64,000 nt of DNA from Clostridia bacterium (GCA_017625565.1 JAGAKN010000022.1:21259-85258), one strand, 5' to 3'; shown: positions 48,960 to 59,544, numbered from the stretch's first letter. Program-made: numbers and translations. The notes: generated from the sequence alone by a model not told the origin.

Positions 48960-49535
48960 ATGGTTTCAGTGTACAACGACGCCGATTATTTAGCGGTTTA
49001 TCGGCAACGTAAGCGCGCGCGGATCGTATACGGTTGTGTTTTGACGGTGTATTTGTTGTTTTGTGTTTCGCTTTGGATTTATTATATGTCGTTGCCTTAC
49101 GAAGATCCCAACCAAGGTTGGCCGAAGGCTTGCGTGTTTGTGGCAACGCCGATCTTTATGATTTTTTCTTTCCTGTTCTTGGGGATAAAATACAGCCGAA
49201 TTCGTCGGTATTACAAAATGTTATCTTACGTGTCGATCGGCTTGAAGAACGAAGAAACGAATTATTTTTACTGTTTTGAAGAAAAGAGCTTACAAAAGGA
49301 CAACATTGACGTCGTAGCGGCGGTGTTCGAAACGTGGAATAAGAAGAAAAAGGAATGGATGGAACGGGAAACGTATTGCGATCCCGAAAAGCCGATGCCC
49401 CCGTTTGAAGAAGGGGATTACGTGCGCTATGTCACCCAAAGCAATTTCATTATTCAATACGAAATTTTGCAAAAGCGCGCGTTGGAGTTTGAAGAAATAG
49501 ACGACGGAGAAGAAATCGAACGCATTAGCGAATAA
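48960..49535 (+). CDS. Unrecognised two-helix membrane protein
   Basis: 191 aa. A basic start (YRQRKRARIVYG), two membrane helices (about residues 22-42 and 55-76), then a cytosolic charged domain ending in an acidic tail (EIDDGEEIERISE). No family recognised. It follows DegV copy 2 by 11 bp with AAGGAGAAGACG before the ATG, so the two are likely co-transcribed. Confidence 0.7.
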   Translation: MVSVYNDADYLAVYRQRKRARIVYGCVLTVYLLFCVSLWIYYMSLPYEDPNQGWPKACVFVATPIFMIFSFLFLGIKYSRIRRYYKMLSYVSIGLKNEETNYFYCFEEKSLQKDNIDVVAAVFETWNKKKKEWMERETYCDPEKPMPPFEEGDYVRYVTQSNFIIQYEILQKRALEFEEIDDGEEIERISE

Positions 49536-49560
49536 TACGAATAATTAGGAGAAAGTTTTT

Positions 49561-49830
49561 ATGAGAGCAGTCGTGACCGTGACAGGTAAAGACAACAAAG
49601 GCATTATTGCAAAAGTAAGCACCTTTCTTTCGGAAAAGGGTGCGAATATTGAAGATATTTCCCAAACGATTTTAGGGGAATATTTCGCAATGATTATGAT
49701 CGTGGATATTACTTCTGTTTCAGAAGAATTGTCCGCGCTCGCGGAACAATGCGCAGAACTCGGCAAGCAAATCGGCATGTCGATTTACGTGCAACACGAA
49801 GATATATTCAACGCAATGCATAACGTATAA
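49561..49830 (+). CDS. ACT domain protein (UPF0237)
   Basis: 89 aa, one ACT domain: [51 protein letters not shown] domains bind amino acids. Its neighbour UPF0210 is its usual companion across Firmicutes, so the two probably act together. AGGAGAAAG precedes the ATG. Confidence 0.92.
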   Translation: MRAVVTVTGKDNKGIIAKVSTFLSEKGANIEDISQTILGEYFAMIMIVDITSVSEELSALAEQCAELGKQIGMSIYVQHEDIFNAMHNV

Positions 49831-49847
49831 CGCGGTGGGAGAAAGCT

Positions 49848-51203
49848 ATGTTCAGTAATAACGACGTTTTAGAAACCATCGCGATGGTGGAAAAGGAGCA
49901 TTTGGATATCCGCACGATTACGATGGGGATTTCCCTTTTGGGTTGTATCCGCGATAGCGCGGAAGAAACGGCGAGAAAGGTATACGATCTCGTTTGTCAC
50001 AAAGCGGAGAATATCGTCAAAACCGCGCGCGATCTTTCGGGCGAATACGGCATTCCTATCGTCAATAAACGGGTGTCGGTCACGCCCGTGAGTTTGCTTT
50101 GCGCGGCGTTCCCTGAAAAAGCTCCGCTGATCGGGAAAGCGCTAGACGACGCGGCGGAAACGCTCGGGATTGATTTCTTGGGGGGGTATAGCGCGCTCGT
50201 GCATAAAGCGACGGCGGATTACGAACGGAAGTTTATCCGTACCATTCCCGAAGTCTTGGCGACAACCAAACGCTTATGTTCGTCCGTCAACGTCGGTTCG
50301 ACGAAGTCGGGGATTAATATGGAAGCGGTAAAGATGATGGGCGAAGCGTTTAAGGAAGCGGCGTTTTTGACCAAGGACCAAGATGGGATCGGCGCGGCGA
50401 AGTTGGTGGCGTTTTGTAATGCGGTGGAAGACAATCCGTTTATGGCTGGGGCGTTCCACGGCGTAGGCGAAGCGGATACCGTCGTCAACGTCGGCGTATC
50501 CGGGCCCGGAGTTGTTAAGCACGCTTTGGAACAAATTCCCGACGCGAATTTGACGGAAGCGGCGGAAATGATCAAACGTACGGCGTTTAAGATTACCCGT
50601 GCCGGACAACTTGTTGCCAAGGAAGCGGCACGTAGATTGAACGCGCAATTCGGGATCGTGGACTTGTCTCTTGCGCCCACCCCTGCTATGGGGGATTCGG
50701 TTGCACAGATCTTGGAAGAACTCGGGATCGAATGCGTAGGCGGACACGGTACGACGGCGGCGCTTGCGATGTTGAACGACGCGGTGAAGAAAGGTGGGGT
50801 TATGGCGTCGTCGCGCGTAGGCGGGCTTTCGGGCGCGTTTATCCCCGTATCCGAAGATATCGGCATGATTCGCGCGGCGGAAAAGGGCGCGATTACTTTG
50901 GATAAGTTGGAAGCCATGACTTGTGTTTGTAGCGTCGGTTTGGACATGATTGCGATCCCCGGTGATACGCCTGCCACGACGATTTCGGCGATTATTGCAG
51001 ACGAAGCGGCGATTGGTATGATCAACCAAAAAACGACGGCTGTGCGGATTATTCCAGCCCCTGGCAAAGACGTGGGCGACGAAGTTAGTTTCGGGGGATT
51101 GCTCGGCAGAGCGCCGATTATGCCCGTGCATAAGACGGATTCTTCTAAACTCATCAATCGTGGGGGGAATATCCCTGCGCCGATCCACAGTTTCAAGAAC
51201 TGA
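49848..51203 (+). CDS. UPF0210/PFL family protein
   Basis: 451 aa, full length for the family. [21 protein letters not shown] near the N terminus and [56 protein letters not shown] near the C terminus are characteristic. The family resembles pyruvate formate-lyase-type folds by name and distant similarity, but no glycyl-radical motif is seen and the reaction is unknown. Starts 17 bp after the ACT gene. Long frames on the opposite strand here are shadows of its codon pattern. Confidence 0.92.
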   Translation: MFSNNDVLETIAMVEKEHLDIRTITMGISLLGCIRDSAEETARKVYDLVCHKAENIVKTARDLSGEYGIPIVNKRVSVTPVSLLCAAFPEKAPLIGKALDDAAETLGIDFLGGYSALVHKATADYERKFIRTIPEVLATTKRLCSSVNVGSTKSGINMEAVKMMGEAFKEAAFLTKDQDGIGAAKLVAFCNAVEDNPFMAGAFHGVGEADTVVNVGVSGPGVVKHALEQIPDANLTEAAEMIKRTAFKITRAGQLVAKEAARRLNAQFGIVDLSLAPTPAMGDSVAQILEELGIECVGGHGTTAALAMLNDAVKKGGVMASSRVGGLSGAFIPVSEDIGMIRAAEKGAITLDKLEAMTCVCSVGLDMIAIPGDTPATTISAIIADEAAIGMINQKTTAVRIIPAPGKDVGDEVSFGGLLGRAPIMPVHKTDSSKLINRGGNIPAPIHSFKN

Positions 51204-51262
51204 TACGCTCGGCGTAAATTATACGAAAAAATTTATAAATTGATCATAAAGGTAGGATTACT

Positions 51263-53044
51263 ATGGAAAGAAAGGACGTTCCTGAAAAATTGAAATGGAA
51301 ATTAACGGATATCTTCGAAAGCGACGACGCTTGGGATGCGGAATATAAGTCCGTCGAAGAAACGTACGCGAATTTTGATTATAGTGTGTTCAAGGGAAAA
51401 CTTGGCAACAAACAGGTCTTGCTTGATTGTTTTCAAATGAGCGATACGCTCTCGAGAAGATTAGAAAAACTCTACGTGTACGCGAATATGCGCCACGACG
51501 AAGACGTGCGTGTAAGTAGGACGTCGTCCGCGCTCTCGAAAATCGGCGCGTTGCTCTCGAAAATTTTTGCGGAACTTGCGTTTGTCGATCCTGAATTAAC
51601 GGCGCTTGATGAAAGCACGTTGAACGCATTTATTGCCGACCCCGATTTTTCGGCGTACGATTACCGCTTGAAAAAGATTGCGGCGTCCAAAGCGCACGTA
51701 TTAAGCGAAGCGGAAGAAAAACTCTTGACGCTCAGCGGAGACGTTATGCGGGAATTCCGTTCGGTATTCTCGATGATCAATAACGCGAATTTGAATTTAC
51801 CGAAAGCCAAGTTCCAAGGCAACGAAATGCAAATTAGCCACGGGCTTTACGGGGTAGTTTTGCATACGGGGAATGCGGAAGAACGCAAAGAATGGTTTCA
51901 AAAATATTATCAATCCTTTATCAATTTGATTGAAACGATTACGCAAACGTATTACGGCAACGTAAAAAAGGACGTGTTCTATAAGACGGCGAGAAAATAC
52001 GAAAGCTGTATGGCAATGGCGATGGACGGCGAAGACGTCAACCCCGTCGTGTACGAGAACTTGATTGACGCCGTACACGGGGCGTTGCCTACCATGCACG
52101 AATATATATCGCTCCGCAAACAGGTGAGTGGGCTTCAAGAACAACATATGTACGATATCTATATTCCACTCGTGGAAGACGCGGAGATTAAACTTCCGTT
52201 CGAACAAGCGTACGAGCTTGTCATCGAAGGACTTGCGCCTTTGGGAGAAGGGTATCAAAATTTGCTTAGAAAAGGGAAAGCGGACGGTTGGATCGACGTT
52301 TGCGAGAGCGAAGGTAAGCGTAGTGGCGCGTACTCGACGGGGGTATTCGATACGCACCCGTACGTGCTTTTGAACTATCAAGAAACGACAAACGATATCT
52401 TTACGATCGCACACGAAATGGGACACGCGCTCCATACCTATAAATCGGTGGAAACGCAACCGTACGCGAAATCCGATTATACCATTTTCCTTGCGGAAAT
52501 TGCAAGTACCGTCAATGAAGTGTTGCTCTTGAAACACTTGTATAAAAAGACGGACGATAAAAACTTGAAGAAGTATTTGCTCAACTATTACATGGATATG
52601 ATCCGCGCGACGTTGTTCCGCCAAACGCAGTTTGCAGAGTTTGAACAACTCGCCCATGCAAAAGCGGAAAGCGGAGAAGCGTTGACCAAGGAAACGCTGA
52701 ATGAAATATATTACGGCTTGAACAAGCAATACTACGGCGACGGAATTATTCACGACGAAGAAATTGCTTACGAATGGGCGCGTATTCCGCACTTCTACAC
52801 GTCGTTCTACGTGTACAAGTACGCGACGGGGATTACGTCCGCAATTTCGATTGCGAAACGTATTTTGACGGAAGGCGAACCTGCCGTACAAGACTATTTC
52901 CGTTTCTTGTCGTCGGGTGGTTGCGAAGATCCCGTTTCGATTTTGCAAAAAGCAGGCGTCGATTTGACGACGAAAGCGCCGTTTGACGCGGCTATGCAAG
53001 AATTTGCGGATACGCTGAACGAATTCAAGTCCTTACTCGATTAA
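51263..53044 (+). CDS. pepF: Oligoendopeptidase F
   Basis: 593-aa M3B metallopeptidase that degrades cytosolic oligopeptides. The zinc site is FTIAHEMGHALHTYKS (HExxH, about residue 385) with the third ligand Glu in IFLAEIASTVNEVLLL. N-terminal helical domain and length match the family. GGTAGG precedes the ATG. Confidence 0.96.
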   Translation: MERKDVPEKLKWKLTDIFESDDAWDAEYKSVEETYANFDYSVFKGKLGNKQVLLDCFQMSDTLSRRLEKLYVYANMRHDEDVRVSRTSSALSKIGALLSKIFAELAFVDPELTALDESTLNAFIADPDFSAYDYRLKKIAASKAHVLSEAEEKLLTLSGDVMREFRSVFSMINNANLNLPKAKFQGNEMQISHGLYGVVLHTGNAEERKEWFQKYYQSFINLIETITQTYYGNVKKDVFYKTARKYESCMAMAMDGEDVNPVVYENLIDAVHGALPTMHEYISLRKQVSGLQEQHMYDIYIPLVEDAEIKLPFEQAYELVIEGLAPLGEGYQNLLRKGKADGWIDVCESEGKRSGAYSTGVFDTHPYVLLNYQETTNDIFTIAHEMGHALHTYKSVETQPYAKSDYTIFLAEIASTVNEVLLLKHLYKKTDDKNLKKYLLNYYMDMIRATLFRQTQFAEFEQLAHAKAESGEALTKETLNEIYYGLNKQYYGDGIIHDEEIAYEWARIPHFYTSFYVYKYATGITSAISIAKRILTEGEPAVQDYFRFLSSGGCEDPVSILQKAGVDLTTKAPFDAAMQEFADTLNEFKSLLD

Positions 53045-53061
53045 ACAAAGGGAGAAAAACT

Positions 53062-54564
53062 ATGGCAAACGATATCAACACGATGCCACATAACCGCGAT
53101 GCGGAAATGGCGCTACTCGGCTGTCTTTTGATCGATACCGATATCGCGTCGGAGCTTGTGGAGAAGTTGTCGGAAGAAGATTTTTATCAGGAGTCGCATA
53201 AGTACATTTTGCGCGCGATGCAACGGGTTTTTAATGCTCGGAAACCCGTCGATCTCGTCACGGTCGCGGACGAGTTGGAAAGCGACGGCAGTTTGGAAAA
53301 AGCGGGCGGGATCGTGTACTTGACCGAACTCACGCAAATTACGCCGTCGGCGGCGAACTATAAATCCTATTACGATATTCTCTCCAGGGATAGCCTGAAT
53401 CGTAAACTCATTCGCGCATCGAGAAAGATTATCGAAGAGTCGATGAAAGGCACGGACGAGCAAACGTCGATTGCGTTTGCCGAAAAGTGTATTTACGACA
53501 TTTCCAAGGAAACGGAGCGTTCGGCTTTGCTTGGTATGACGGAAGGGGACGTCATCGGGGAAGTATTGCATAAATTCGAGCAATTACAATCCGATCCGGA
53601 CTCCTTTAAAGGGATTCCGACGGGATATAAACGGTTGGACAAGATGACGCACGGTTTGCAGGCAGGGGCTTTGATCGTCCTTGCGGCGCGTCCTGGTATG
53701 GGGAAAACGTCGCTCGCGATGAACTTGGTCGAAAACGCGTCGCTACGCGCAGGGAAAACTTGCGCCGTGTTCTCGTTGGAAATGCCGAGGAACGAAATCG
53801 TACAACGGTTAATTTGTTCGTATGCGCAAGTGAGTATGTCTAAGGCGCTCTCAGGAGAATTGACCGCGAAAGAATGGAAAAAGCTGATGCTTGCCGGCGA
53901 TCAGTTAAAGAAGAGTAATATCTATATCGACGATTCGTCGAGAGTGACGCCTGCCGAAATTTTGTCTAAATGCCGTCGTTTGAAGACGGTTGCCGGTGGG
54001 ATCGATATGATTATGATCGACTATATCCAGCTGATGTCGAGCGGGGATTCGAGAATGGCAGGCGCGGAAAACCGTCAACAAGAAGTCGCGTCGATTACCC
54101 GTGATTTAAAGATTATGGCAAAGGAATTGGGCGTGCCTGTCGTGGCGCTTTCCCAACTCCGTCGTATTCAATCCAAAGAACCGCAACTTTCCGACTTGCG
54201 TGAATCGGGTGCAATCGAGCAAGACGCGGACATCGTTATGTTTATCAACCGTCCCGAAGTGACGGCGACAAAAGAAGAAATCGATACGGGCAAGATTGTA
54301 AAAGGCGCGTCCGAATTGATTATTGCAAAGCACCGTGGTGGGGAGCAAGGGCGCGTATCCTTGAAGTTCATCGGCGAATGCACCAAATTCGTGGACGTGG
54401 ACGAACAAAACCGCGACGAAGAACCGCCTGAATATCGTCAAGCAACGCCGAATTATGACGACGATGAAGAATACGTTGCTCCCGAAGACGATTATATGCC
54501 CCCCGAACCGCCTGTTCGGAAGAGCGATTTGGGGAAAGTAGACGACGAATTACCGTTTGATTGA
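53062..54564 (+). CDS. dnaB: Replicative DNA helicase DnaB
   Basis: 500 aa. The N-terminal domain (PHNRDAEMALLGCLLIDTDIASEL) precedes a RecA-like motor with Walker A LAARPGMGKTSLAMNL, Walker B MIMIDYIQLMSS, and VVALSQLRRIQSKEPQLSDLRESGAIEQDADIVMFI. It unwinds DNA ahead of the fork. A long acidic, proline-rich C-terminal tail (after residue 455) is unusual in length. AAGGGAGA precedes the ATG. No inteins. Confidence 0.96.
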   Translation: MANDINTMPHNRDAEMALLGCLLIDTDIASELVEKLSEEDFYQESHKYILRAMQRVFNARKPVDLVTVADELESDGSLEKAGGIVYLTELTQITPSAANYKSYYDILSRDSLNRKLIRASRKIIEESMKGTDEQTSIAFAEKCIYDISKETERSALLGMTEGDVIGEVLHKFEQLQSDPDSFKGIPTGYKRLDKMTHGLQAGALIVLAARPGMGKTSLAMNLVENASLRAGKTCAVFSLEMPRNEIVQRLICSYAQVSMSKALSGELTAKEWKKLMLAGDQLKKSNIYIDDSSRVTPAEILSKCRRLKTVAGGIDMIMIDYIQLMSSGDSRMAGAENRQQEVASITRDLKIMAKELGVPVVALSQLRRIQSKEPQLSDLRESGAIEQDADIVMFINRPEVTATKEEIDTGKIVKGASELIIAKHRGGEQGRVSLKFIGECTKFVDVDEQNRDEEPPEYRQATPNYDDDEEYVAPEDDYMPPEPPVRKSDLGKVDDELPFD

Positions 54565-54569
54565 GAACT

Positions 54570-55595
54570 ATGATTACCAAGATCCAACGCGTTGCACCCG
54601 ATAGCTTGCGCGAAGCGAAAAATTTCATAGAAGCAGGCGAAGTGGTTGCCATTCCGACGGAAACGGTGTACGGGTTGGGTGGAGATGCGTTCAACGACGA
54701 AGCCGTCAAGAAAATCTTTGCCGTCAAAGGTAGACCGAACGATAACCCGTTGATCGCGCACGTGCATGCCGATTACGATTTGTCGAAAATTATCGATTAC
54801 GATCCACCGTACGCGAAAAAACTGCGTGAAGCGTTCCTGCCAGGGCCGTTGACGCTGGTATACCCGTCGACGGGGAAAGTCAGTCCGTTCGTTTCCTGCG
54901 GATTGAATACTTTGGCGGTGCGTATTCCTGCGCACGAAGGCGCACAAGCCTTTTTGCGGGAAGTGGATATTCCGATCGTTGCCCCGAGTGCAAATCTGTC
55001 CAAGCACGTTAGCCCTACTTCGGCGCAACACGTGTATGAAGATTTCCAGGGGAAAATACCGCTCATATTAGACGGCGGGGTTTGTGTTGGCGGAATTGAG
55101 AGTACGGTATGTGACGTCACGGGCGAAGTGCCTGTGATTTTACGGCCGGGGTTAGTGACAAAAGAAATGATCGCCAGCGTTGTGGGCGCTTGCGAAGAAT
55201 ATACGCCCGATTTTCGATCGGGAGAGAAAGTCAAAAGTCCGGGGGTGTTGTATAAGCATTACGCGCCTCGTTGTGAAACGACGTTGTTCGGGGCGAATGC
55301 TTTGGCGGACGCCGTGCGCGTAGCCAAACAAGCTACGGCGGAAAAGCGGGTGGCGGTGCTTTGTGAAAGCGACCTGCTCGGTGCGTTCGACGGGTTGAAC
55401 GTTGCGGTGTTGGATTTGGGGAAAACGGGGGAAGAAATGGCAAACCGTTTGTATGGAATGCTCCGCACGGCGGAAACGATTTGCGATCTTCTTGTTGCCG
55501 TAGAACCGCGAGAAAAAGGCGGAGTAATGACGGGGGTTTTAAACCGTTTAAAAAAGGCGTGCGTATCCGTGGATATTCCGCACGAGAATGTATAA
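54570..55595 (+). CDS. tsaC: Threonylcarbamoyl-AMP synthase (Sua5 type)
   Basis: 341 aa: a YrdC domain (AGEVVAIPTETVYGLGGDAFND, KGRPNDNPLIAHV, APSANLSKHVSPTSAQHV) joined to a C-terminal Sua5 domain (SPGVLYKHYAPRCE). It makes the precursor of the t6A37 tRNA modification from threonine, bicarbonate and ATP. ATG 54570 lies 5 bp after the dnaB stop; a TTG at 54561 overlapping that stop is the alternative. First gene of the sua5-ywlE-rpiB-upp order. Confidence 0.93.
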   Translation: MITKIQRVAPDSLREAKNFIEAGEVVAIPTETVYGLGGDAFNDEAVKKIFAVKGRPNDNPLIAHVHADYDLSKIIDYDPPYAKKLREAFLPGPLTLVYPSTGKVSPFVSCGLNTLAVRIPAHEGAQAFLREVDIPIVAPSANLSKHVSPTSAQHVYEDFQGKIPLILDGGVCVGGIESTVCDVTGEVPVILRPGLVTKEMIASVVGACEEYTPDFRSGEKVKSPGVLYKHYAPRCETTLFGANALADAVRVAKQATAEKRVAVLCESDLLGAFDGLNVAVLDLGKTGEEMANRLYGMLRTAETICDLLVAVEPREKGGVMTGVLNRLKKACVSVDIPHENV

Positions 55596-55616
55596 AAAGA
55601 ACAGGGCAGGTATGCG

Positions 55617-56282
55617 ATGAAAAAGAAAAACGTCAAAAAAATCGTATTTGTTTGTACGGGCAATACCTGCCGTTCTCCTATGGCGGAAAAGCTGTTAAAA
55701 TCCCGATTAAAAAGCATGCAATTATCGGGTTTTGAAGTGTATTCGGCAGGGCTTTCCGCGAAAGAAGGAGATCGCATGAATCCGTTGTCCGAAAAGGTTT
55801 TGTCGGAAAACGGCGTGGAAACGCAAGGGTTTAGGTCGACGCAGTTGACCGACGAGATTTTAACCCAAGCGTTCGCTGTGGTTTGTATGACGGAAAAGCA
55901 ACGGGATTTACTCTTGGATATGCGTTGGAACGCTTTGCGAAAAACGGGCGTAGAAGACATTGAAAACAACGTCTATTCCTTTTCGGAACTTACAGGATAT
56001 GAAGTGTTAGATCCGTACGGCAGGGATTTGGAGTGCTACCGCTACGTATTCGGGCTGTTGGAAGCCGGCATGAACGCCGTCGTGGAAAGACTGCGTTTAC
56101 GGGAGCTTGCGGAAAAGCCGAAGGCTACGACGCCGAGAAAGCGGACTGCTCCCAAAAAGCCGACGGGAAAGACGACGGCGAAAAAAGGAACGCAGGCGAA
56201 AAAATCGACGGGAAAACGCGGAAGACCTGCAGGAACGAAAAAAGCTGTTGCAAGCAAGAAAAAAGAGCGCGCAAATACTTGA
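55617..56282 (+). CDS. ywlE: YwlE-like arginine phosphatase fused to an AT-hook, histone-H1-like tail
   Basis: 221 aa. Residues 1-160 are a low-molecular-weight phosphatase: loop VCTGNTCRS with nucleophile Cys13 and Arg19, and the general acid in DPYGRDLE. Thr in CTGNTCRS is the residue that in YwlE favours phospho-arginine over phospho-tyrosine. From about residue 167 the protein continues with a 55-residue Lys/Ala/Thr/Pro-rich tail containing KRGRPAG, an AT-hook-type DNA-binding motif, and TPRKRTAPKKP-like repeats as in bacterial H1 homologues. The fusion is in frame without any break. GGGCAGGTATGCG precedes the ATG. Confidence 0.88.
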   Translation: MKKKNVKKIVFVCTGNTCRSPMAEKLLKSRLKSMQLSGFEVYSAGLSAKEGDRMNPLSEKVLSENGVETQGFRSTQLTDEILTQAFAVVCMTEKQRDLLLDMRWNALRKTGVEDIENNVYSFSELTGYEVLDPYGRDLECYRYVFGLLEAGMNAVVERLRLRELAEKPKATTPRKRTAPKKPTGKTTAKKGTQAKKSTGKRGRPAGTKKAVASKKKERANT

Positions 56283-56307
56283 AAATTTCAAGAAAACGTG
56301 CTACAAT
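56279..56307 (+). promoter_or_regulatory. Promoter of rpiB-upp
   Basis: TTGAAA (56279-56284), 17 bp, TACAAT (56302-56307), overlapping the ywlE stop and 30 bp before rpiB. Confidence 0.7.
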
Positions 56308-56337
56308 AAACATATAAAAAGCGAAAGGAGATAGGTT

Positions 56338-56790
56338 ATGAAAATAGCGATAGCCTGTGATCACGGAGGTTTACATTTAAAGAAAGCGACAATCGAATAC
56401 GTACGATCGCTTGGACACGAAGTTTTGGATTTTGGCACGGATAGCACGGCGTCGTGCGATTATCCCGATTTTGCAGTTTTGGCTGCGGAAGCCGTTGCAA
56501 GCGGGGAATGCGAACGTGGAATTTTGGTTTGTTCTTCGGGGATCGGGGTATCCATCGTAGCCAACAAAGTGCCGGGGGTACGTTGCGCGCATTGTCACGA
56601 TACGTACTGCGCGAAATATACTCGTTTGCACAACGACGCGAACATGATTGCATTCGGCGAAAAGGTACTTGGCGAAGGTATGATGCAAGAAATCGTAAAG
56701 ATTTTCTTGACGACGGAATTCGAAGGCGGAGAACGCCACGAAAGACGGATCGCGAAGATCAAGGCTTTGGAAGAGAAATACTCGAAATAA
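56338..56790 (+). CDS. rpiB: Ribose-5-phosphate isomerase B
   Basis: 150 aa. It interconverts ribose-5-phosphate and ribulose-5-phosphate, complementing the transketolase encoded at 296. Motifs: [12 protein letters not shown] at the N terminus, the active-site Cys region in [54 protein letters not shown] precedes the ATG. Confidence 0.95.
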   Translation: MKIAIACDHGGLHLKKATIEYVRSLGHEVLDFGTDSTASCDYPDFAVLAAEAVASGECERGILVCSSGIGVSIVANKVPGVRCAHCHDTYCAKYTRLHNDANMIAFGEKVLGEGMMQEIVKIFLTTEFEGGERHERRIAKIKALEEKYSK

Positions 56791-56839
56791 AATAACGAAA
56801 GTTATTGAAAATAATCATTTACAAATAGGGAGAAAAATT

Positions 56840-57493
56840 ATGACTGAACTTGAATTTTACAACAATCCGAAATTCCATCACGTGCAACATCCGCTTATCG
56901 AACATAAGCTTGCAATCTTGCGTGAAAAAGATACGAACACCAAACAATTTGCGGAGCTTGCAGAAGAAATCGCAATGTTGTTGACGTACGAAGCAACGAA
57001 AGATTTGCCCTTGGAAGAAACGTGGATCGACACACCGCTTGAAAAGGCAAAATGCTATACGGTTTCAGGCAAAGCAGTAGGGATCGTTCCCATTTTGCGC
57101 GCAGGCTTGGGCATGGTTTCAGGGGTGCAAAAACTCATTCCCAACGCGAAAGTCGGGCATATCGGTTTGTATCGCGACCACGAAACGTGCGAACCCGTAG
57201 AATACTATTGCAAATTACCTGCAGACGCGGAACAACGCATTTTGTTGGTAGTTGACCCGATGCTCGCAACGGGCGGAAGCGCGTCGGATGCGATCTCGAT
57301 GATCAAAAAACGTGGCGTGACGAAGATTAAGCTTTGCTGTCTTGTCAGTGCCCCCGAAGGGATCAGACGGGTGCTTGCGGATCATCCCGACGTAGATCTT
57401 TACGTGGCGGCGGTCGATCGTCAATTAAATGAACATTGTTATATTTTGCCTGGGCTCGGCGACGCAGGTGATCGGTTGTTCGGTACGAAATAA
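56840..57493 (+). CDS. upp: Uracil phosphoribosyltransferase
   Basis: 217 aa (usually 208-210). Salvages uracil with PRPP to [34 protein letters not shown], the PRPP loop [18 protein letters not shown] and the C-terminal [14 protein letters not shown] are all present. It follows rpiB by 49 bp, as in other Bacillota. Confidence 0.96.
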   Translation: MTELEFYNNPKFHHVQHPLIEHKLAILREKDTNTKQFAELAEEIAMLLTYEATKDLPLEETWIDTPLEKAKCYTVSGKAVGIVPILRAGLGMVSGVQKLIPNAKVGHIGLYRDHETCEPVEYYCKLPADAEQRILLVVDPMLATGGSASDAISMIKKRGVTKIKLCCLVSAPEGIRRVLADHPDVDLYVAAVDRQLNEHCYILPGLGDAGDRLFGTK

Positions 57494-57504
57494 GCGAAAC
57501 GAGA

Positions 57505-57556
57505 ACGGGAAACGAATGCGTAAATGGTATTTACGTTGCCGTTTTCCGTTTTTTTT
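57505..57556 (+). terminator. Terminator after upp
   Basis: ACGGGAAACG/CGTTTTCCGT (57505-57514, 57540-57549) with an inner CGTAAAT/ATTTACG stem, followed by eight T. Confidence 0.8.
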
Positions 57557-57612
57557 GTGTAATATAGCTGTGTTTACGGTTTAGGTATATTTAAGTATTA
57601 GGAGAAGAAGTT

Positions 57613-59487
57613 ATGATAGAAAAATATGTAAGAAAAGGTGAATTTACAGGGGTGACGGGGTTGTTTTTCGCGAGCGGTAGTTTCGGGACGATCGATTCGC
57701 AGGCGAAGTACGTGAAAACGGAAAATGCGGACGGCGTAATTTACGAATACCGCGACGAAAAAGTTTGCTTGCAAGCGGTCGTCAAGAAAATCGGCAATAT
57801 CATTTCCCGCCAAGATTATTTTATCAACGTATCGAACGAGCCGTTGACGCTCTATGCCTGCAACGGTCGGTACGTGCTTTCAGGGAACGCGTTCGAAGTA
57901 TATACGCAATATAACGGTTGGCAACACGAAAGTTCGGGGAACTGGCAGGAGCTTGTCACCCAGGTTGCGGTGTCGGCAAACGGAATTCGTACTTGCGACG
58001 GCGCGACGCCCGTGTTGGCACTCCGCAACAAACATAACGGAAAAATCGACGTATTCCATTTGTTTCCGAACGCACAATGGCGTATGACGGCGAGAAAGCG
58101 CATGCGCTTTGGTAAGCAGGAAGCCGTAGTGGTGGAAACGGGTTTTGAAAGCGTGGGCTTGCATTTGGAAGTCGGCGTAGGCGAGCGTATCGAGTTGCCG
58201 GAAATCTGGCTCTATCAAGCGGATAACCGCGTAGATTTGGATGCTTATAAACTGCACGAAGCGTTTGTTTCGGAATATCCCCGTAAGACGCTGCCACCGA
58301 TTTTGTATAATACTTGGCTTTCCGATTTCGACACGGTAAACGCGGATAAGATTCTCAATCAAATCGACAGCGCGGCGTATATGGGCGTGGAAATGTTCAT
58401 GATTGACGCCGGTTGGTTTGGCGAAGACGTTTGTTGGGCGGAGAGTGTCGGCGATTGGGAAGAACTCCCGAATGGGAAACTCAACGGAAGAGTAAAAGAA
58501 ATCGGCGATAAAGTCCGTAAAGCGGGCATGAAATTCGGGCTTTGGATGGAGCCCGAACGCGCGACTTTGCAATGCAAAATTCAAAGCGAACATCCCGAGT
58601 ATTTCACGCAGGGCGTTTTCCTGAACTTTGCCGACGAAAAGGCGCGGGAATATATCTTCAATAAGACGTGTGAAATTGTTGACACGTATGGGTTGGAGTT
58701 TTTGAAATTCGACTTTAACGTGACCGTTTGCTACGACGAAACGGGTTGCGCATTCTATCGGTATATGCAAGGGCAAAAGGCGTATGTGGACGCTTTGCGT
58801 AAACGCTATCCGAATTTGTATATCACGAACTGCGCGTCGGGTGGTGCGAGAATGGATCTTGGTCAAGCCCGTCTTTTCGACAGTTTCTGGTTTACGGATA
58901 ACCAAGGCCCTTACGAAGGCTTGACGATCGTTAAGAACACCTTAAAACGTATGCCGACGGCGTTGATCGAACGTTGGAACGTTCAAACGTTCCGCGACGA
59001 TTTCCCTGCGACGGAAAAACCCACTCCGCGCGTGCGCTTGCCGATCAGTTGCAACAACGCGACGTGGGATTTCGTGCTCAACGTAGATCCGTCGTATACG
59101 TTTGCGTTTATGACGGGTGGTCCGTTGGGCTTTAGCTGTGATATCGCGTCCTTCCCCGACGATTATAAGGCGGAGTGGAAAGAGTATATTGCGCAGTATA
59201 AAAAGGATCGCGAGTTTTATTCGACGGCGACGGCGCGCGTTTTGGTGGACGGGACGGATATTTCGGTGTTCGAGTATGCGGATCGTGACTTAGATCGATG
59301 CGTTTTGCAGTTCTTTACCAAGCTCGTCTATACCGATCGGTTGACAGTTTATCCCGTAGTAGCCGACGGTGAGTATTTGTGCGACGGTATAAAACGTACG
59401 GCGGAAGATCTCCGTGAAAACGGGATTGTATTTTTGGATTTGAAAGACAATTCTTGTATCGTAAAGGAATTGAAAAAAATCAAATAA
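57613..59487 (+). CDS. GH36 family alpha-galactosidase (copy 2)
   Basis: 624 aa, cytosolic. A beta-sandwich N domain is followed by the barrel: FMIDAGWFGEDVCWAESVGDWEELPNG, GLWMEPERATLQ, EFLKFDFNV with the nucleophile Asp, ITNCASGGARMDLGQ and FWFTDNQGPYEGL with the acid/base Asp. It is closer to standard clostridial alpha-galactosidases than the copy at 25678. Expected substrates are raffinose-type sugars or other alpha-galactosides; no sugar transporter is adjacent. AGGAGAAG precedes the ATG. Confidence 0.9.
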   Translation: MIEKYVRKGEFTGVTGLFFASGSFGTIDSQAKYVKTENADGVIYEYRDEKVCLQAVVKKIGNIISRQDYFINVSNEPLTLYACNGRYVLSGNAFEVYTQYNGWQHESSGNWQELVTQVAVSANGIRTCDGATPVLALRNKHNGKIDVFHLFPNAQWRMTARKRMRFGKQEAVVVETGFESVGLHLEVGVGERIELPEIWLYQADNRVDLDAYKLHEAFVSEYPRKTLPPILYNTWLSDFDTVNADKILNQIDSAAYMGVEMFMIDAGWFGEDVCWAESVGDWEELPNGKLNGRVKEIGDKVRKAGMKFGLWMEPERATLQCKIQSEHPEYFTQGVFLNFADEKAREYIFNKTCEIVDTYGLEFLKFDFNVTVCYDETGCAFYRYMQGQKAYVDALRKRYPNLYITNCASGGARMDLGQARLFDSFWFTDNQGPYEGLTIVKNTLKRMPTALIERWNVQTFRDDFPATEKPTPRVRLPISCNNATWDFVLNVDPSYTFAFMTGGPLGFSCDIASFPDDYKAEWKEYIAQYKKDREFYSTATARVLVDGTDISVFEYADRDLDRCVLQFFTKLVYTDRLTVYPVVADGEYLCDGIKRTAEDLRENGIVFLDLKDNSCIVKELKKIK

Positions 59488-59544
59488 CGGACAAGTTTGT
59501 TTGGCTTGGAAATCGTGTTATTCGCGTTCTAAAAAAGGAGAAAA

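Noticed and set aside
50219..51196. Minus-strand frames of 325 and 304 aa
   Set aside because: They are shadows of the well-conserved UPF0210 gene, with no ribosome sites and implausible composition.
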